Of a DNA stretch of 64,000 bases, positions 42,824-51,074 are shown in pieces. The position numbers and the translations under genes are program-made. How positions within the stretch are numbered: the first letter of the stretch is position 1; the number at the start of each line of letters is the position of its first letter. Source of the stretch: UBA9655 sp963704475 (GTDB taxonomy: Bacteria; Pseudomonadota; Alphaproteobacteria; UBA9655); contig OY969900.1 in assembly GCA_963704475.1 (NCBI GenBank), positions 1,116,001 through 1,180,000 of the forward strand. The letters are read 5' to 3'. The notes below the pieces were generated by a model. The model searched no databases and was not told where the DNA came from. It saw only the letters and a list, made by a program, of their open reading frames with translations.

Positions 42824-43642
42824 ATGGCGCAATATAATAATAAAAAACCACCTTTAAAGACGACAAAACCACCTGTAAAGGTGACGCTACCGCAAAAAAT
42901 GCTCGCCCCAAAATTTCTTAAAAACCTTTTTATTTTTAGCGCGTTTTTTGTTTTTTTTACCCTCGCCTTTTTTCTTGTCTGGAAGCGCCTCTCTGAGGAA
43001 CCACATCAGCCTGTTTCGCAAAACGTTATTGCGCAACTGACTCATGTAACAGAAAAATCACCGGAAAAAGCACCTAAAGAAACGTCAGCTGCCCTTCCAC
43101 CTGAGGCTCTGCAGCCTCTTCTCGACCGTTTGGATGCCTTAGAAGCAAAGGTGAGCCAATTAGACGCTTTCACGATTTCAACTCACCTCATCGCTGTAGA
43201 TCTTATACAAGGTGTTCTACACAACGTCATTTCTGTAGACGCTTTCAAAACCTTCCTCAAAAAAACACCTGAGCCCTGGGCGGCAGCTCTTCTCCCAACA
43301 ATTGCTCCTTTGGAAGATATCAAAAGTTATCCTGAGCTTGAAAATCTCCTGGTGCTACCCATATCGTCAAAGGCACGCTCTGTTTGGAATCGTTTTAAAG
43401 AAGATGTAAAATCCCTTGTCTCGATTCGCAAAATAGATCAAAAAGAGAGTTCTGCCTTTGGAACACTTGAGGATGTCCAAAAAGCTGTTCATTCTCATAA
43501 CATTCAAAAAGCCCTTGATTGTTTTGGAAAACTTCCCAGGCACGAGCAGCTTGCTCTGTCTTCTTGGCAACAGATGGCGCAAGATCGGCTGCTGCTTGAA
43601 ACACTTTATAAAAATATTCTTTTAGAAATGGCAAAGGAATAA
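42824..43642 (+). CDS. Mic60/mitofilin-like inner-membrane protein
   Basis: A 272-residue protein with a basic, Pro/Lys-rich N-terminus, one membrane helix (about 34-53), a short coiled coil (LLDRLDALEAKVSQLDAF) and a C-terminal helical domain. In alphaproteobacteria a gene of this shape lies beside hemY and encodes the bacterial relative of mitochondrial Mic60, which bends the inner membrane. Here it precedes hemY by 7 bases. hemC and hemD, often upstream, are absent. The call rests on context and layout more than on a motif. Confidence 0.62.
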   Translation: MAQYNNKKPPLKTTKPPVKVTLPQKMLAPKFLKNLFIFSAFFVFFTLAFFLVWKRLSEEPHQPVSQNVIAQLTHVTEKSPEKAPKETSAALPPEALQPLLDRLDALEAKVSQLDAFTISTHLIAVDLIQGVLHNVISVDAFKTFLKKTPEPWAAALLPTIAPLEDIKSYPELENLLVLPISSKARSVWNRFKEDVKSLVSIRKIDQKESSAFGTLEDVQKAVHSHNIQKALDCFGKLPRHEQLALSSWQQMAQDRLLLETLYKNILLEMAKE

Positions 43643-43649
43643 ATAACGA

Positions 43650-44294
43650 ATGAAGAGGATGTTCTTCCTCCTGCTGTCTTCTATCGCATTGGCTTCCCTC
43701 GGTCTTTTATATCTGTCTGACCCAGGGACGATTCAAATTATCTGGCTGGGCGTTGAAATTCGTCTCTCTGTCATCGTGGCCGGCTTTATTTTTCTTATAT
43801 CTCTTTGGCTCATCGGCCTCTTACGATGGTTTCTCTCATCGCTGCTTAAAATTCCCTTACGGTGGATCTCTTTTAATAAAGAGGCTCGAGATAAGAAAGC
43901 GAATGATGCCCTTTTGGGTCTGCTCTCGTTGTTAGAGGCTGAAAATACTACGGAGGCTTTGTATTATCAAAAAAAAGCAGAAAAGTATTTAGAGAGACAT
44001 CCTCTTTTTCTTTGGATATCAGGAAATATATTTGACAAAGCGGATCAACCCCTAAGGGCCGAACAATGCTTTGTAGAGCTGACAAAAAACCCCTTAACCA
44101 CTTTTTTAGGCCTTAAAGGGCAAGCTCGTGCAGCGCTTCAACGGGGAGATTTTAAATTTGCTTATACTTTATTAGAACAGGCCCAAAAATGTGTTCCGAC
44201 ATCTCCTTGGGTTTTAAGACATATTTTAGCGCTTGCGCAGGACAATAAGGAGGAAATTGCAAAATTCGCCCGCCCCTTGTCATCCTTGGATTAG
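43650..44294 (+). CDS. hemY: HemY-type TPR membrane protein, C-terminally truncated
   Basis: The HemY N-terminal domain: two hydrophobic segments (about 4-24 and 38-62), then TPR-like helices with NDALLGLLSLLEAEN, KKAEKYLERHPLFLWISGNI and FLGLKGQARAALQRGDF. Typical proteins exceed 350 residues; this one has 214. Its last ~14 residues (EEIAKFARPLSSLD) are read from a MITE end that begins at 44250. The second half is lost, so it is likely damaged. It is next to the Mic60-like gene in probable operon. Confidence 0.8.
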   Translation: MKRMFFLLLSSIALASLGLLYLSDPGTIQIIWLGVEIRLSVIVAGFIFLISLWLIGLLRWFLSSLLKIPLRWISFNKEARDKKANDALLGLLSLLEAENTTEALYYQKKAEKYLERHPLFLWISGNIFDKADQPLRAEQCFVELTKNPLTTFLGLKGQARAALQRGDFKFAYTLLEQAQKCVPTSPWVLRHILALAQDNKEEIAKFARPLSSLD

Positions 44295-44369
44295 AAAACA
44301 CTTATTTTTTGAAGAAAAATCAAGCGCTTATAGACCAAGAGCCTATCCCTACGAAGGCGGGGAATGACA
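44250..44369. repeat. Truncated MITE inside hemY
   Basis: The left end, GAGGAAATTGCAAAATTC, matches the MITE terminus and is followed by the CCCTTGTCATCC module. The right half is degenerate and has no terminal repeat. The element supplies the C-terminus and stop of the truncated hemY frame. Confidence 0.8.
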
Positions 44370-44405
44370 CCAAGAGAGAAAACTCATACGAAAAGTGGAT
44401 GAAAC

Positions 44406-45011
44406 TTAGCGCTTTCTGTCTAAATTCTCTGCCGCAAACTCCCAGTTGGCAAGGTGCTTGAGGAAGATATCGAGGTAATCCGGCCTACGGTTTTGATAGT
44501 CAAGATAATACGCGTGTTCCCATACATCACAGGTTAAAAGAGCTTTTTGCCCATGAACAAGCGGAAGATCAGCATTGGGTGTTTTTGTCACTTTCAATGT
44601 TCCGTCTTTATCCACCACAAGCCACGCCCATCCGCTGCCAAATTGAGTGGTGCCTGCTTGTTTAAAAAGGGTTACAAAGTCATTAAAGCTGCCGAAATCT
44701 TTGATGATTTTGTCACCCAGTTTCCCATGAGGTTCCCCTCCCCCTTTGGCGGACAGAGAGTGCCAATAAAATGTATGGTTCCACACCTGGGCGGCATTAT
44801 TGAAGATACCCATTTTATCGGGCTTGCCTGCAGTCTCACCAATAATATCTTCTAACGACTTGTTTTCAAGATCTGTACCCGCAACCAAGGTATTCAAGTT
44901 TGTGATATAGGCTTGATGATGTTTTCCATGATGAAAACTCAACGTCCGTGCTGAAATATGAGGTTCTAAGGCATTTTCCGCATAGGGAAGGGGGGGAAGG
45001 GTAAAACTCAT
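44406..45011 (-). CDS. sodB: Superoxide dismutase, Fe type
   Basis: This enzyme removes superoxide. The 201 residues begin MSFTLPPLPYAENALEPHIS; metal ligands are the His in LSFHHGKHHQAYI, the His in WNHTFYWHSL and the Asp and His in CDVWEHAYYLDYQNRRPDYL. The segment QFGSGWAWLV and other diagnostic residues favour iron over manganese. AAGGAGAG before the ATG at 45011 decides the start; an upstream in-frame start would overlap cysS. It ends the gltX-cysS-sodB run. Confidence 0.94.
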   Translation of the reverse strand: MSFTLPPLPYAENALEPHISARTLSFHHGKHHQAYITNLNTLVAGTDLENKSLEDIIGETAGKPDKMGIFNNAAQVWNHTFYWHSLSAKGGGEPHGKLGDKIIKDFGSFNDFVTLFKQAGTTQFGSGWAWLVVDKDGTLKVTKTPNADLPLVHGQKALLTCDVWEHAYYLDYQNRRPDYLDIFLKHLANWEFAAENLDRKR

Positions 45012-45028
45012 TGGGGCTCTCCTTGTGT

Positions 45029-46390
45029 TTATTGTTTTTGCCATGTTGTGCCGTGAGGGTCATCTCTTAACAAAATACCTTGGCTTAAGAGCTCATCACG
45101 TATTCGATCGGATTCCTTAAAGTCTTTTTTAGCACGGGCCTGATTCCGGGCTTCGATAAGGGATAAAATAAGACTTTCGTCAATGTCTGTTGTTCCTTTA
45201 AACCACGTTTCTGGGTCTTGCTGTAAAAGTCCAAGCAACGCCCCGCTGGCCTTGAGAGTGGATGCCAACTGATCTTTTTCAGCGTCAGTTGAGGATTTAT
45301 GAAGACGTGTTGTAATTTCATGAAGCACAGAAATTGCAAGTGGCGTATTTAAATCGTCTTCAAGGGCAAGCTTAAGAGGTTCATAGATCTCATGTTCTTG
45401 CTTAATCTTACGTCCTCTTAAGGCGTTATAGAGACGATCCAGACTTTGACGTGCTTGTGTGACACCCTGGTCATTCCAATCAAGCGGCCCGCGATAATGA
45501 GACGACAAAAGAACAAACCGAACAATTTCGCCAGGCATTTTTTCGAGAAGCTCATGAACGGTAATAAAATTGCCCAAAGATTTAGACATTTTATCTCCAT
45601 CCACCGTCAACATTCCATTATGGAGCCACACCCGTGCAAAGGTTTCAGGCCCAAAACATGCTTGGCTTTGAGCAATTTCATTTTCATGATGGGGGAAGAT
45701 AAGATCGTGTCCACCCCCATGAATATCAAAGGTTTTTCCTAAATACTTAGAAGACATGGCCGAACATTCAATATGCCACCCCGGTCGCCCATACCCCCAC
45801 GGACTTTCCCATCCAGGAACTCCTTGGGCAGACGGTTTCCAAAGAATAAAGTCTTGCGCATCCCTTTTGTAAGGGGCGACCTCGACCCGCGCGCCAGCAA
45901 GCATTTCCTCCTGATTACAGCGGGAAAGCCGTCCATAGGCAGGGAAACTTTTGACAGAAAACAAAACATGTCCTTGGCTTTCATAGGCATGCCCTTTGTC
46001 CATGAGACAGGTGATGATATCAATCATTTCAGTGACATGTTCCGTGGCTAACGGCTCAACATTGGGGGGGATATTCCCTAAAGCCTTCATATCTTCTTGA
46101 AAATAGCGAGTTGTTCGTTGAGTGAGGCTCGTAATATCTTCCTTGTTATCAAGGGCTGCCTTGATAATTTTATCATCAATATCCGTAATATTTCGAACAA
46201 ACGTTATTTTTGGGTATAGATGGCGCAATAAACGATTCAGGACATCAAAGATAACGGGAGGTCGTGCATTGCCAATGTGCGCAAAGTCATAGACCGTTGG
46301 ACCACACAGATAGAGACGTACATTCTTCGCATCTAAGGGAACAAAAGGTTCTTTTTGGCGGGTAAGGGTATTATATAGCATAAAGGGCAT
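45029..46390 (-). CDS. cysS: Cysteinyl-tRNA synthetase
   Basis: A class I synthetase of 453 residues. Zinc ligands include the Cys in LYLCGPTVYDFAHIGNARP, which also holds the HIGH motif. Other zinc ligands are in WHIECSAM and HGGGHDLIFPHHENE; KMSKS is exact in DKMSKSLGNF. It starts 5 bases after the gltX stop. An internal ATG three codons in is an alternative start. Full length. Confidence 0.96.
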   Translation of the reverse strand: MPFMLYNTLTRQKEPFVPLDAKNVRLYLCGPTVYDFAHIGNARPPVIFDVLNRLLRHLYPKITFVRNITDIDDKIIKAALDNKEDITSLTQRTTRYFQEDMKALGNIPPNVEPLATEHVTEMIDIITCLMDKGHAYESQGHVLFSVKSFPAYGRLSRCNQEEMLAGARVEVAPYKRDAQDFILWKPSAQGVPGWESPWGYGRPGWHIECSAMSSKYLGKTFDIHGGGHDLIFPHHENEIAQSQACFGPETFARVWLHNGMLTVDGDKMSKSLGNFITVHELLEKMPGEIVRFVLLSSHYRGPLDWNDQGVTQARQSLDRLYNALRGRKIKQEHEIYEPLKLALEDDLNTPLAISVLHEITTRLHKSSTDAEKDQLASTLKASGALLGLLQQDPETWFKGTTDIDESLILSLIEARNQARAKKDFKESDRIRDELLSQGILLRDDPHGTTWQKQ

Positions 46391-46395
46391 GGATG

Positions 46396-47739
46396 TTATT
46401 CTCTCGCTGTTTGAAGCCGGTTCAAGACTTTTGCGCGACCCATTAAAAGAATCAAGTCTTTTAATTCAGGCCCATGGTCTTGCCCCGTTAAGGCCTGACG
46501 AATGGGCATAAAAAGTTCTTTCCCTTTTAATCCTGTTTCTCTTTTAACGTCCTCCATCCAGAGCGAAAAGGTACTAGATTCCCAGGGTTCAGAGGGTAAA
46601 AAGTGTTCAGCTACCTCTAAAAGACCACTGTTATCGACGGGAAATGATTTATGCCCATAACAAATAACATCCCACGCCTTCACATCTTGAAATTTCGCTA
46701 TGTTTTTTTGAACAAGTGTCCAAAAGGCAGGGGTGGCACCAATGATCCCCATTTCCTCAAGCCGAGGGCTTATCTCTTCAAAAGAAAAGAGCTGGAGAAT
46801 TTGTTTATTCATCTGCCACAAGTCTTCCGGATCTAGTTTAGGGGATGATCGCCCAAAGGTATGGATATTAAACTCTCTTAAAACTCCTTGCACATTGATA
46901 TGGGGTGTAATGGGATCTGATGTACCAAGCTTTGCTAAAATGCTCAAAATAGCCATGGGCTCAAGTCCCTGCTTGCGAAGGTCTATAAGACCCAGGCTTC
47001 CTTCTCGTTTTGAAAGCCCTTCTCCCTGACGGCCGGAAATAAGCGCCAGATGACCAAAATGGATGATATTTGGGCTGCCTTTCAAGGCTTCCATAATTTG
47101 GATTTGAACGGCTGTATTTGTTACATGATCTTCTCCTCGAAGAACATGGGTGATGTCCATCTCTAGATCATCCACAGACGTTGCAAGGGTGAAAACGGGG
47201 GATCCATCAGCACGAATTAAGATAGGATCATTCAGATGATCTCCTTGAAAGACGACCTCTCCACGCACAAGATCATTCCAACGAATATCGCCTTTTTCCA
47301 TTTTAAAACGCCAGTGGGGCATTCGTCCTTCGTTTTTATAGTGGTCAATTTGAGAGGGGGTTAAAGAAAGGGCTTCTCTATTATAAAGAGGGGGCTTTCC
47401 TGCAGAAAGTTGAACTTTCCGCTGTAATTTAAGCTCTTCTGGTGTCTCATAGCAGGCATAGAGGCGCCCTTGCGCTTTAAGCCCTTCGGCTGCTCTTTCA
47501 TAATTCTTAAAGCGATTTGACTGTTTGATGATTTCATCAAAGGAAAGGCCTAACCAGGTTAAGTCCTCTTGAATTTGGTCGGCATATTTTTGTTGAGACC
47601 GCAGCAAATCTGTGTCATCAAGACGAAGGATAAACTGCCCCTTATGAGCGCGTGCATAGAGCCAGGTTATGAGTGCCGTACGGATGTTTCCCAAATGCAG
47701 ATACCCGGTAGGGGAAGGCGCGAATCTAAGCTTTATCAT
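46396..47739 (-). CDS. gltX: Glutamyl-tRNA synthetase
   Basis: A 447-residue class I synthetase. HIGH-type motif is in SPTGYLHLGNIRTAL; the KMSKS loop is GEGLSKREGSLGL. The C-terminal anticodon-binding domain is helical, as in bacterial enzymes. Alphaproteobacteria often have two GltX copies and charge tRNA-Gln with glutamate through one of them; this copy's specificity cannot be told. It heads the gltX-cysS-sodB operon. Confidence 0.94.
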   Translation of the reverse strand: MIKLRFAPSPTGYLHLGNIRTALITWLYARAHKGQFILRLDDTDLLRSQQKYADQIQEDLTWLGLSFDEIIKQSNRFKNYERAAEGLKAQGRLYACYETPEELKLQRKVQLSAGKPPLYNREALSLTPSQIDHYKNEGRMPHWRFKMEKGDIRWNDLVRGEVVFQGDHLNDPILIRADGSPVFTLATSVDDLEMDITHVLRGEDHVTNTAVQIQIMEALKGSPNIIHFGHLALISGRQGEGLSKREGSLGLIDLRKQGLEPMAILSILAKLGTSDPITPHINVQGVLREFNIHTFGRSSPKLDPEDLWQMNKQILQLFSFEEISPRLEEMGIIGATPAFWTLVQKNIAKFQDVKAWDVICYGHKSFPVDNSGLLEVAEHFLPSEPWESSTFSLWMEDVKRETGLKGKELFMPIRQALTGQDHGPELKDLILLMGRAKVLNRLQTARE

Positions 47740-47872
47740 GAATACGGGACCTATCGTTGTATATTTGCAACTCTCTTAAAAGTTTTTTACAAAATTTCTA
47801 AAATTTTCGTAATCACATCTAAAAGCCTATGATATGAATGTTTTTGCTAACTTTCAAGAAAGGATATACAAC

Positions 47873-48616
47873 ATGAAGAAAGTTTCTTTATTAACACTAG
47901 CATTATCAATGACCGCTGCAGGTGTAGCAACTGCACAAGCTCCGGTTTCTAACCCTTGCCCTTGTCCAAAGGCTTTCCAAGGATTTTTCGCTGGTGGCAA
48001 CACTGGATACGGTATTGGTTCTGATCAATCAAATGCAAGTTCTACCCAAATCGCTCCAAATCCAACGTCGAAGCAACTACTTTTTAAAAATAACCTAGGA
48101 ATTCAAGGGTTCGATGGAGGTCTTAACGTAGGATATACCCATCGTTTTAACAACTTCGCCTTAGGCGCTGAAGCTGTCTTTAACTGGGCAAGTTCAAAAG
48201 GAAAACTTTATATCTCTACGACTGGTGCGTTCAAGCGTCAGCTTGAAAATTCCATTCAAGTTCGTGGTAACTTCTCTTACATTATTTGTAATCTTGTTGC
48301 CCCCAAAATTATTTTGGGATGGGATACGTCTGAGTGGAAGCGCACAACGGTGTTTAACGCTGGAAGCGGTCCAATTGTAAACGCTTCAACTAAGAAGCGT
48401 TTAAACGGCTTCCTTTGGGGTGCTGGCGTAGATTTCTTGCTTGCAAAGCACGTGATTGCAGGTCTTGAATATACAGGCGTTGCTTCTGGATCTAAGTCCT
48501 TTAATAATACAGCTACCTATACACCTATAGGTAGTAACACGACAACGACTACCGTATCAGGTAAAGACAAGATCATCTATAACAAGTTTGCTTTAACTGT
48601 TAAGTTTATTTACTAG
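47873..48616 (+). CDS. Outer-membrane beta-barrel protein (paralogue of 19778-20512)
   Basis: A 247-residue surface barrel protein. Signal peptide 1-22 ends in TAQA, followed by NPCPCPKAFQGFFAGGNTGYG. Strands with FSYIICNLVAPKIILGWDTS and RLNGFLWGAGVDFLLAKHV match the paralogue. It ends with aromatic Tyr (VKFIY), the barrel assembly signal. AAGGATATA lies before the ATG at 47873, so an in-frame start 13 codons upstream is rejected. A strong terminator follows 30 bases later, so it is a single, probably well-expressed gene. Confidence 0.85.
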   Translation: MKKVSLLTLALSMTAAGVATAQAPVSNPCPCPKAFQGFFAGGNTGYGIGSDQSNASSTQIAPNPTSKQLLFKNNLGIQGFDGGLNVGYTHRFNNFALGAEAVFNWASSKGKLYISTTGAFKRQLENSIQVRGNFSYIICNLVAPKIILGWDTSEWKRTTVFNAGSGPIVNASTKKRLNGFLWGAGVDFLLAKHVIAGLEYTGVASGSKSFNNTATYTPIGSNTTTTTVSGKDKIIYNKFALTVKFIY

Positions 48617-48646
48617 ACCTAATACGAAGCGACTTGTTTCTTTAAG

Positions 48647-48675
48647 AACCCCCGCTGCTTAAGCGGGGGTTTTTT
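48647..48675 (+). terminator. Rho-independent terminator after the OMP gene
   Basis: AACCCCCGCT, loop GCTTA and AGCGGGGGTT form a 10-bp GC-rich stem followed by a run of T. Confidence 0.95.
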
Positions 48676-48739
48676 ATTGGGTGCACATAAGCTAAAGTGC
48701 TCCCAAGAACATTAATGCAATACGAGAGGCATTTGACTT

Positions 48740-49573
48740 ATGACCACCCTTATCCTTGCAACGTGGAATGTGAACTCAATCCGCATGCGTCTTCCTCTTC
48801 TTCTCGACTGGCTCCGCCGAGAAAATCCGGATATTGTCCTTTTACAAGAAACAAAAACAACAAATGACCAATTCCCAAGAGAGGAAATTGAAAATCTTCA
48901 CTACAACATCGCGGTATATGGCCAAAAAACCTATAATGGGGTGGCGATTCTCTCAAAATTTCCTCTTGAAGACATCACAGCTGGCATTCCAGGGTTTGGG
49001 GATGATCAGGCCCGGTATGTGGAGGCAGTGACAAACGGTATTCGTGTCGCTTCTGTGTACGTTCCCAATGGGATGGCGGTGGGAAGCGAAAAATACCAGT
49101 ATAAGCTTGATTTTCTAAAGCACCTGTATCAGCACACCCAAACGCTTTTAACCTTTGGGGAAGCCTTTGTGTTGGGCGGAGATTTTAATATCGCCCCCAC
49201 GGATCAGGACGTGTATGACTCAACTGAATGGCATGAGAAACTTTTGTGTAGCACAAAGGAGCGGGAAGGGCTCAGATCTCTTCTTTATTTAGGCCTCACA
49301 GATGCACTGCGAGCCATCCATCCCCATGAAAAAGAGCTTTATACCTGGTGGGATTATCGAGGGGGCGCGTGGCAAAATAATTTAGGCCTTCGCATTGATC
49401 ACCTTCTTCTTTCCCCTCAGGCTGCTGATCGCCTACAAGATGCCTTCGTTGAGAAAACAATGCGAGATCTTGAAAAAACATCCGATCATGCTCCTGTTGA
49501 TTGTGTGCTTAACTTTACACACGTACAAGGACCCTTTCTTGGGCACGCCAGCGGAACTCTAGGAAAAGAATGA
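48740..49573 (+). CDS. xthA: Exodeoxyribonuclease III / AP endonuclease
   Basis: A 277-residue endonuclease/exonuclease/phosphatase-fold enzyme that cuts abasic DNA and trims 3' ends. It has ATWNVNSIRMRL, the catalytic Glu in LLQETKTTND, the NxD motif LGGDFNIAP and the C-terminal RIDHLLLSP and SDHAPVDCVL. A typical protein ends soon after DHAPV; here ~20 extra residues are read across the 59-base overlap with the convergent transporter gene. Motifs are complete, so activity is likely. Confidence 0.94.
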   Translation: MTTLILATWNVNSIRMRLPLLLDWLRRENPDIVLLQETKTTNDQFPREEIENLHYNIAVYGQKTYNGVAILSKFPLEDITAGIPGFGDDQARYVEAVTNGIRVASVYVPNGMAVGSEKYQYKLDFLKHLYQHTQTLLTFGEAFVLGGDFNIAPTDQDVYDSTEWHEKLLCSTKEREGLRSLLYLGLTDALRAIHPHEKELYTWWDYRGGAWQNNLGLRIDHLLLSPQAADRLQDAFVEKTMRDLEKTSDHAPVDCVLNFTHVQGPFLGHASGTLGKE

Positions 49574-50840
49574 GCGTAAAGGAAAAGCCCGCTATCATCA
49601 GGATGTAAAGTAAGGGACTGGAGGGGTGTTCTGTCAGCGCATAAATCCAAAAACAAATGGCGGGCGTGCTCCTTCCAAAGATCTCCGATCCAAAATTATA
49701 GCCCACACTATGGAGCAAATACTTATCAGAAGCAGGGTAAAGCTTAGCGGTCCACGGGATAAGAGCTGTACAAAATACAATTCCCCCAATCACGAGAATA
49801 AACCGCAACAGAAATATACTGACGAGAGACAGATGGGGAAGACTTGTAAAAAGAATGGATGCCCCTAATACAAACAGAAGAAGAGCTCCTAATAAGCTCT
49901 TAATCCACTGAAAATATTGAATCACTAACGCCGCAACGGCTATCAACAATCCATCCACCCAGACCAAGGTCGTTGTTTGTTGGAGTAAAGCCGAAAGAGG
50001 AAGTGATGTTGTTTTGGTAAGAAATGGGTTTAAAAAAACAAATGGTATAGAATATACGACATAAGAAAACCCATAAACGGGAATAAGACCCGCAACAAGA
50101 TGGGGGTAAGTCATAAGACGTTTGAAAGTCTCTTTATAGGAAATGCTTGCGAAAGTCTCAGGGGGATCTTCTGGGGCAGACAACCGCATCCACACCGCCC
50201 ACGCACCCAAGATAAATCCTGCAATAAACGGATACCTCCATAAATCTTGAGCAGAAGGAGAGAGGAGTATCATGCTACTTACAGATGAAGCGATAAGAAT
50301 GCCAATCATGGTAGAACTTTGATAAAGTCCTGACCAAGAAATTTGTTTTGTGACGTCTTCCTTTTCAATGAGATAGTATCCAGCAATGGCACTTTCGCCA
50401 GCCGCACAAAAACTTTGAAAAAATCGAACGAAAACTAAAAGACAGGGCGCAAACACTCCAATCTGATAAGCGCTGGGCAGAAGTCCCATAAAACCGGTTG
50501 CTAAGGCGACACCTACGAGAGACCAGACGAGTGGTTTTAACGGCCCTTGTGAATAGGTTAATTTACTGAAAAAAAGCCCTCCAAAAGGACGGGCAACAAA
50601 AGTAACAAGGTAAACACTGTAGGCAAGGATAAGTTGATAAAGAGGCGAGAACTGAGGGAAAAATACTTCTCCCAAAACAGGGGCTAAGAAACCGTAAAGA
50701 GAAGAGTCAAAATGCTCTAAGAGGTTCCCAATGACAAGACTCCATCGATGTAAGGGGAGCCGTCTGAGTCTCGTAGGGAAGGACTCTCTCTCCATAAGTT
50801 CAGGAGATGGAGAGGGGTGGCAATTCATTTGGTTGAGCAT
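49515..50840 (-). CDS. MFS transporter under TPP riboswitch, probable thiamine or precursor uptake
   Basis: A 441-residue, 12-helix major facilitator of the metabolite:H+ symporter type, with VARPFGGLFFSKL, FFQSFCAAGESAIAGYYL and other family marks. The leader is a TPP riboswitch (50848-50934) whose 3' end contains the ribosome binding site GGAGG 8 bases before the ATG. Genes controlled this way make or import thiamine or its parts. No thiamine-synthesis gene is present here, so import from the host is the simplest role. The substrate (thiamine, HMP or TPP) is not known. Confidence 0.85.
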   Translation of the reverse strand: MLNQMNCHPSPSPELMERESFPTRLRRLPLHRWSLVIGNLLEHFDSSLYGFLAPVLGEVFFPQFSPLYQLILAYSVYLVTFVARPFGGLFFSKLTYSQGPLKPLVWSLVGVALATGFMGLLPSAYQIGVFAPCLLVFVRFFQSFCAAGESAIAGYYLIEKEDVTKQISWSGLYQSSTMIGILIASSVSSMILLSPSAQDLWRYPFIAGFILGAWAVWMRLSAPEDPPETFASISYKETFKRLMTYPHLVAGLIPVYGFSYVVYSIPFVFLNPFLTKTTSLPLSALLQQTTTLVWVDGLLIAVAALVIQYFQWIKSLLGALLLFVLGASILFTSLPHLSLVSIFLLRFILVIGGIVFCTALIPWTAKLYPASDKYLLHSVGYNFGSEIFGRSTPAICFWIYALTEHPSSPLLYILMIAGFSFTLILFLEFRWRAQERVLVRV

Positions 50841-50847
50841 TTCATTT

Positions 50848-50934
50848 TCCTCCGCTAGTTTTACCTAGATCAGGTTCTAAGGGTTGGAAAATAATCCTCT
50901 CAGCCAAAAAACGGCACCCCTAATGATTAGAGGC
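50848..50934 (-). promoter_or_regulatory. TPP riboswitch (THI element)
   Basis: On the minus strand it has the conserved GGGGTGCC, GGCTGAGAGG, then ACCCTTAGAACCTGATC and a closing CTAGCGGAGG. These are the conserved core sequences of the thiamine pyrophosphate aptamer, in order and at normal spacing. The last GGAGG is the ribosome binding site of the transporter; the 5' CCTC could pair with it in an extended P1, so TPP would block translation. Confidence 0.95.
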
Positions 50935-51017
50935 ACTTTAAGGGAGGGGAAACGGAGGTGTCAAGTGGCCCGACTTGTCTTGTATAAGTTCATACATTCA
51001 AGTGGGAGCTGCAAAAC

Positions 51018-51047
51018 TTGCACAATACGTATACGGTGTTGTATATT
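51018..51047 (+). promoter_or_regulatory. Candidate promoter for rpoH
   Basis: TTGCAC, an 18-base spacer and TATATT lie 28 bases before the GTG start of rpoH, with no other clear promoter nearby. It would give a short leader. Confidence 0.4.
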
Positions 51048-51074
51048 TTACTGCTATATTAACGAGGCGTCTCT

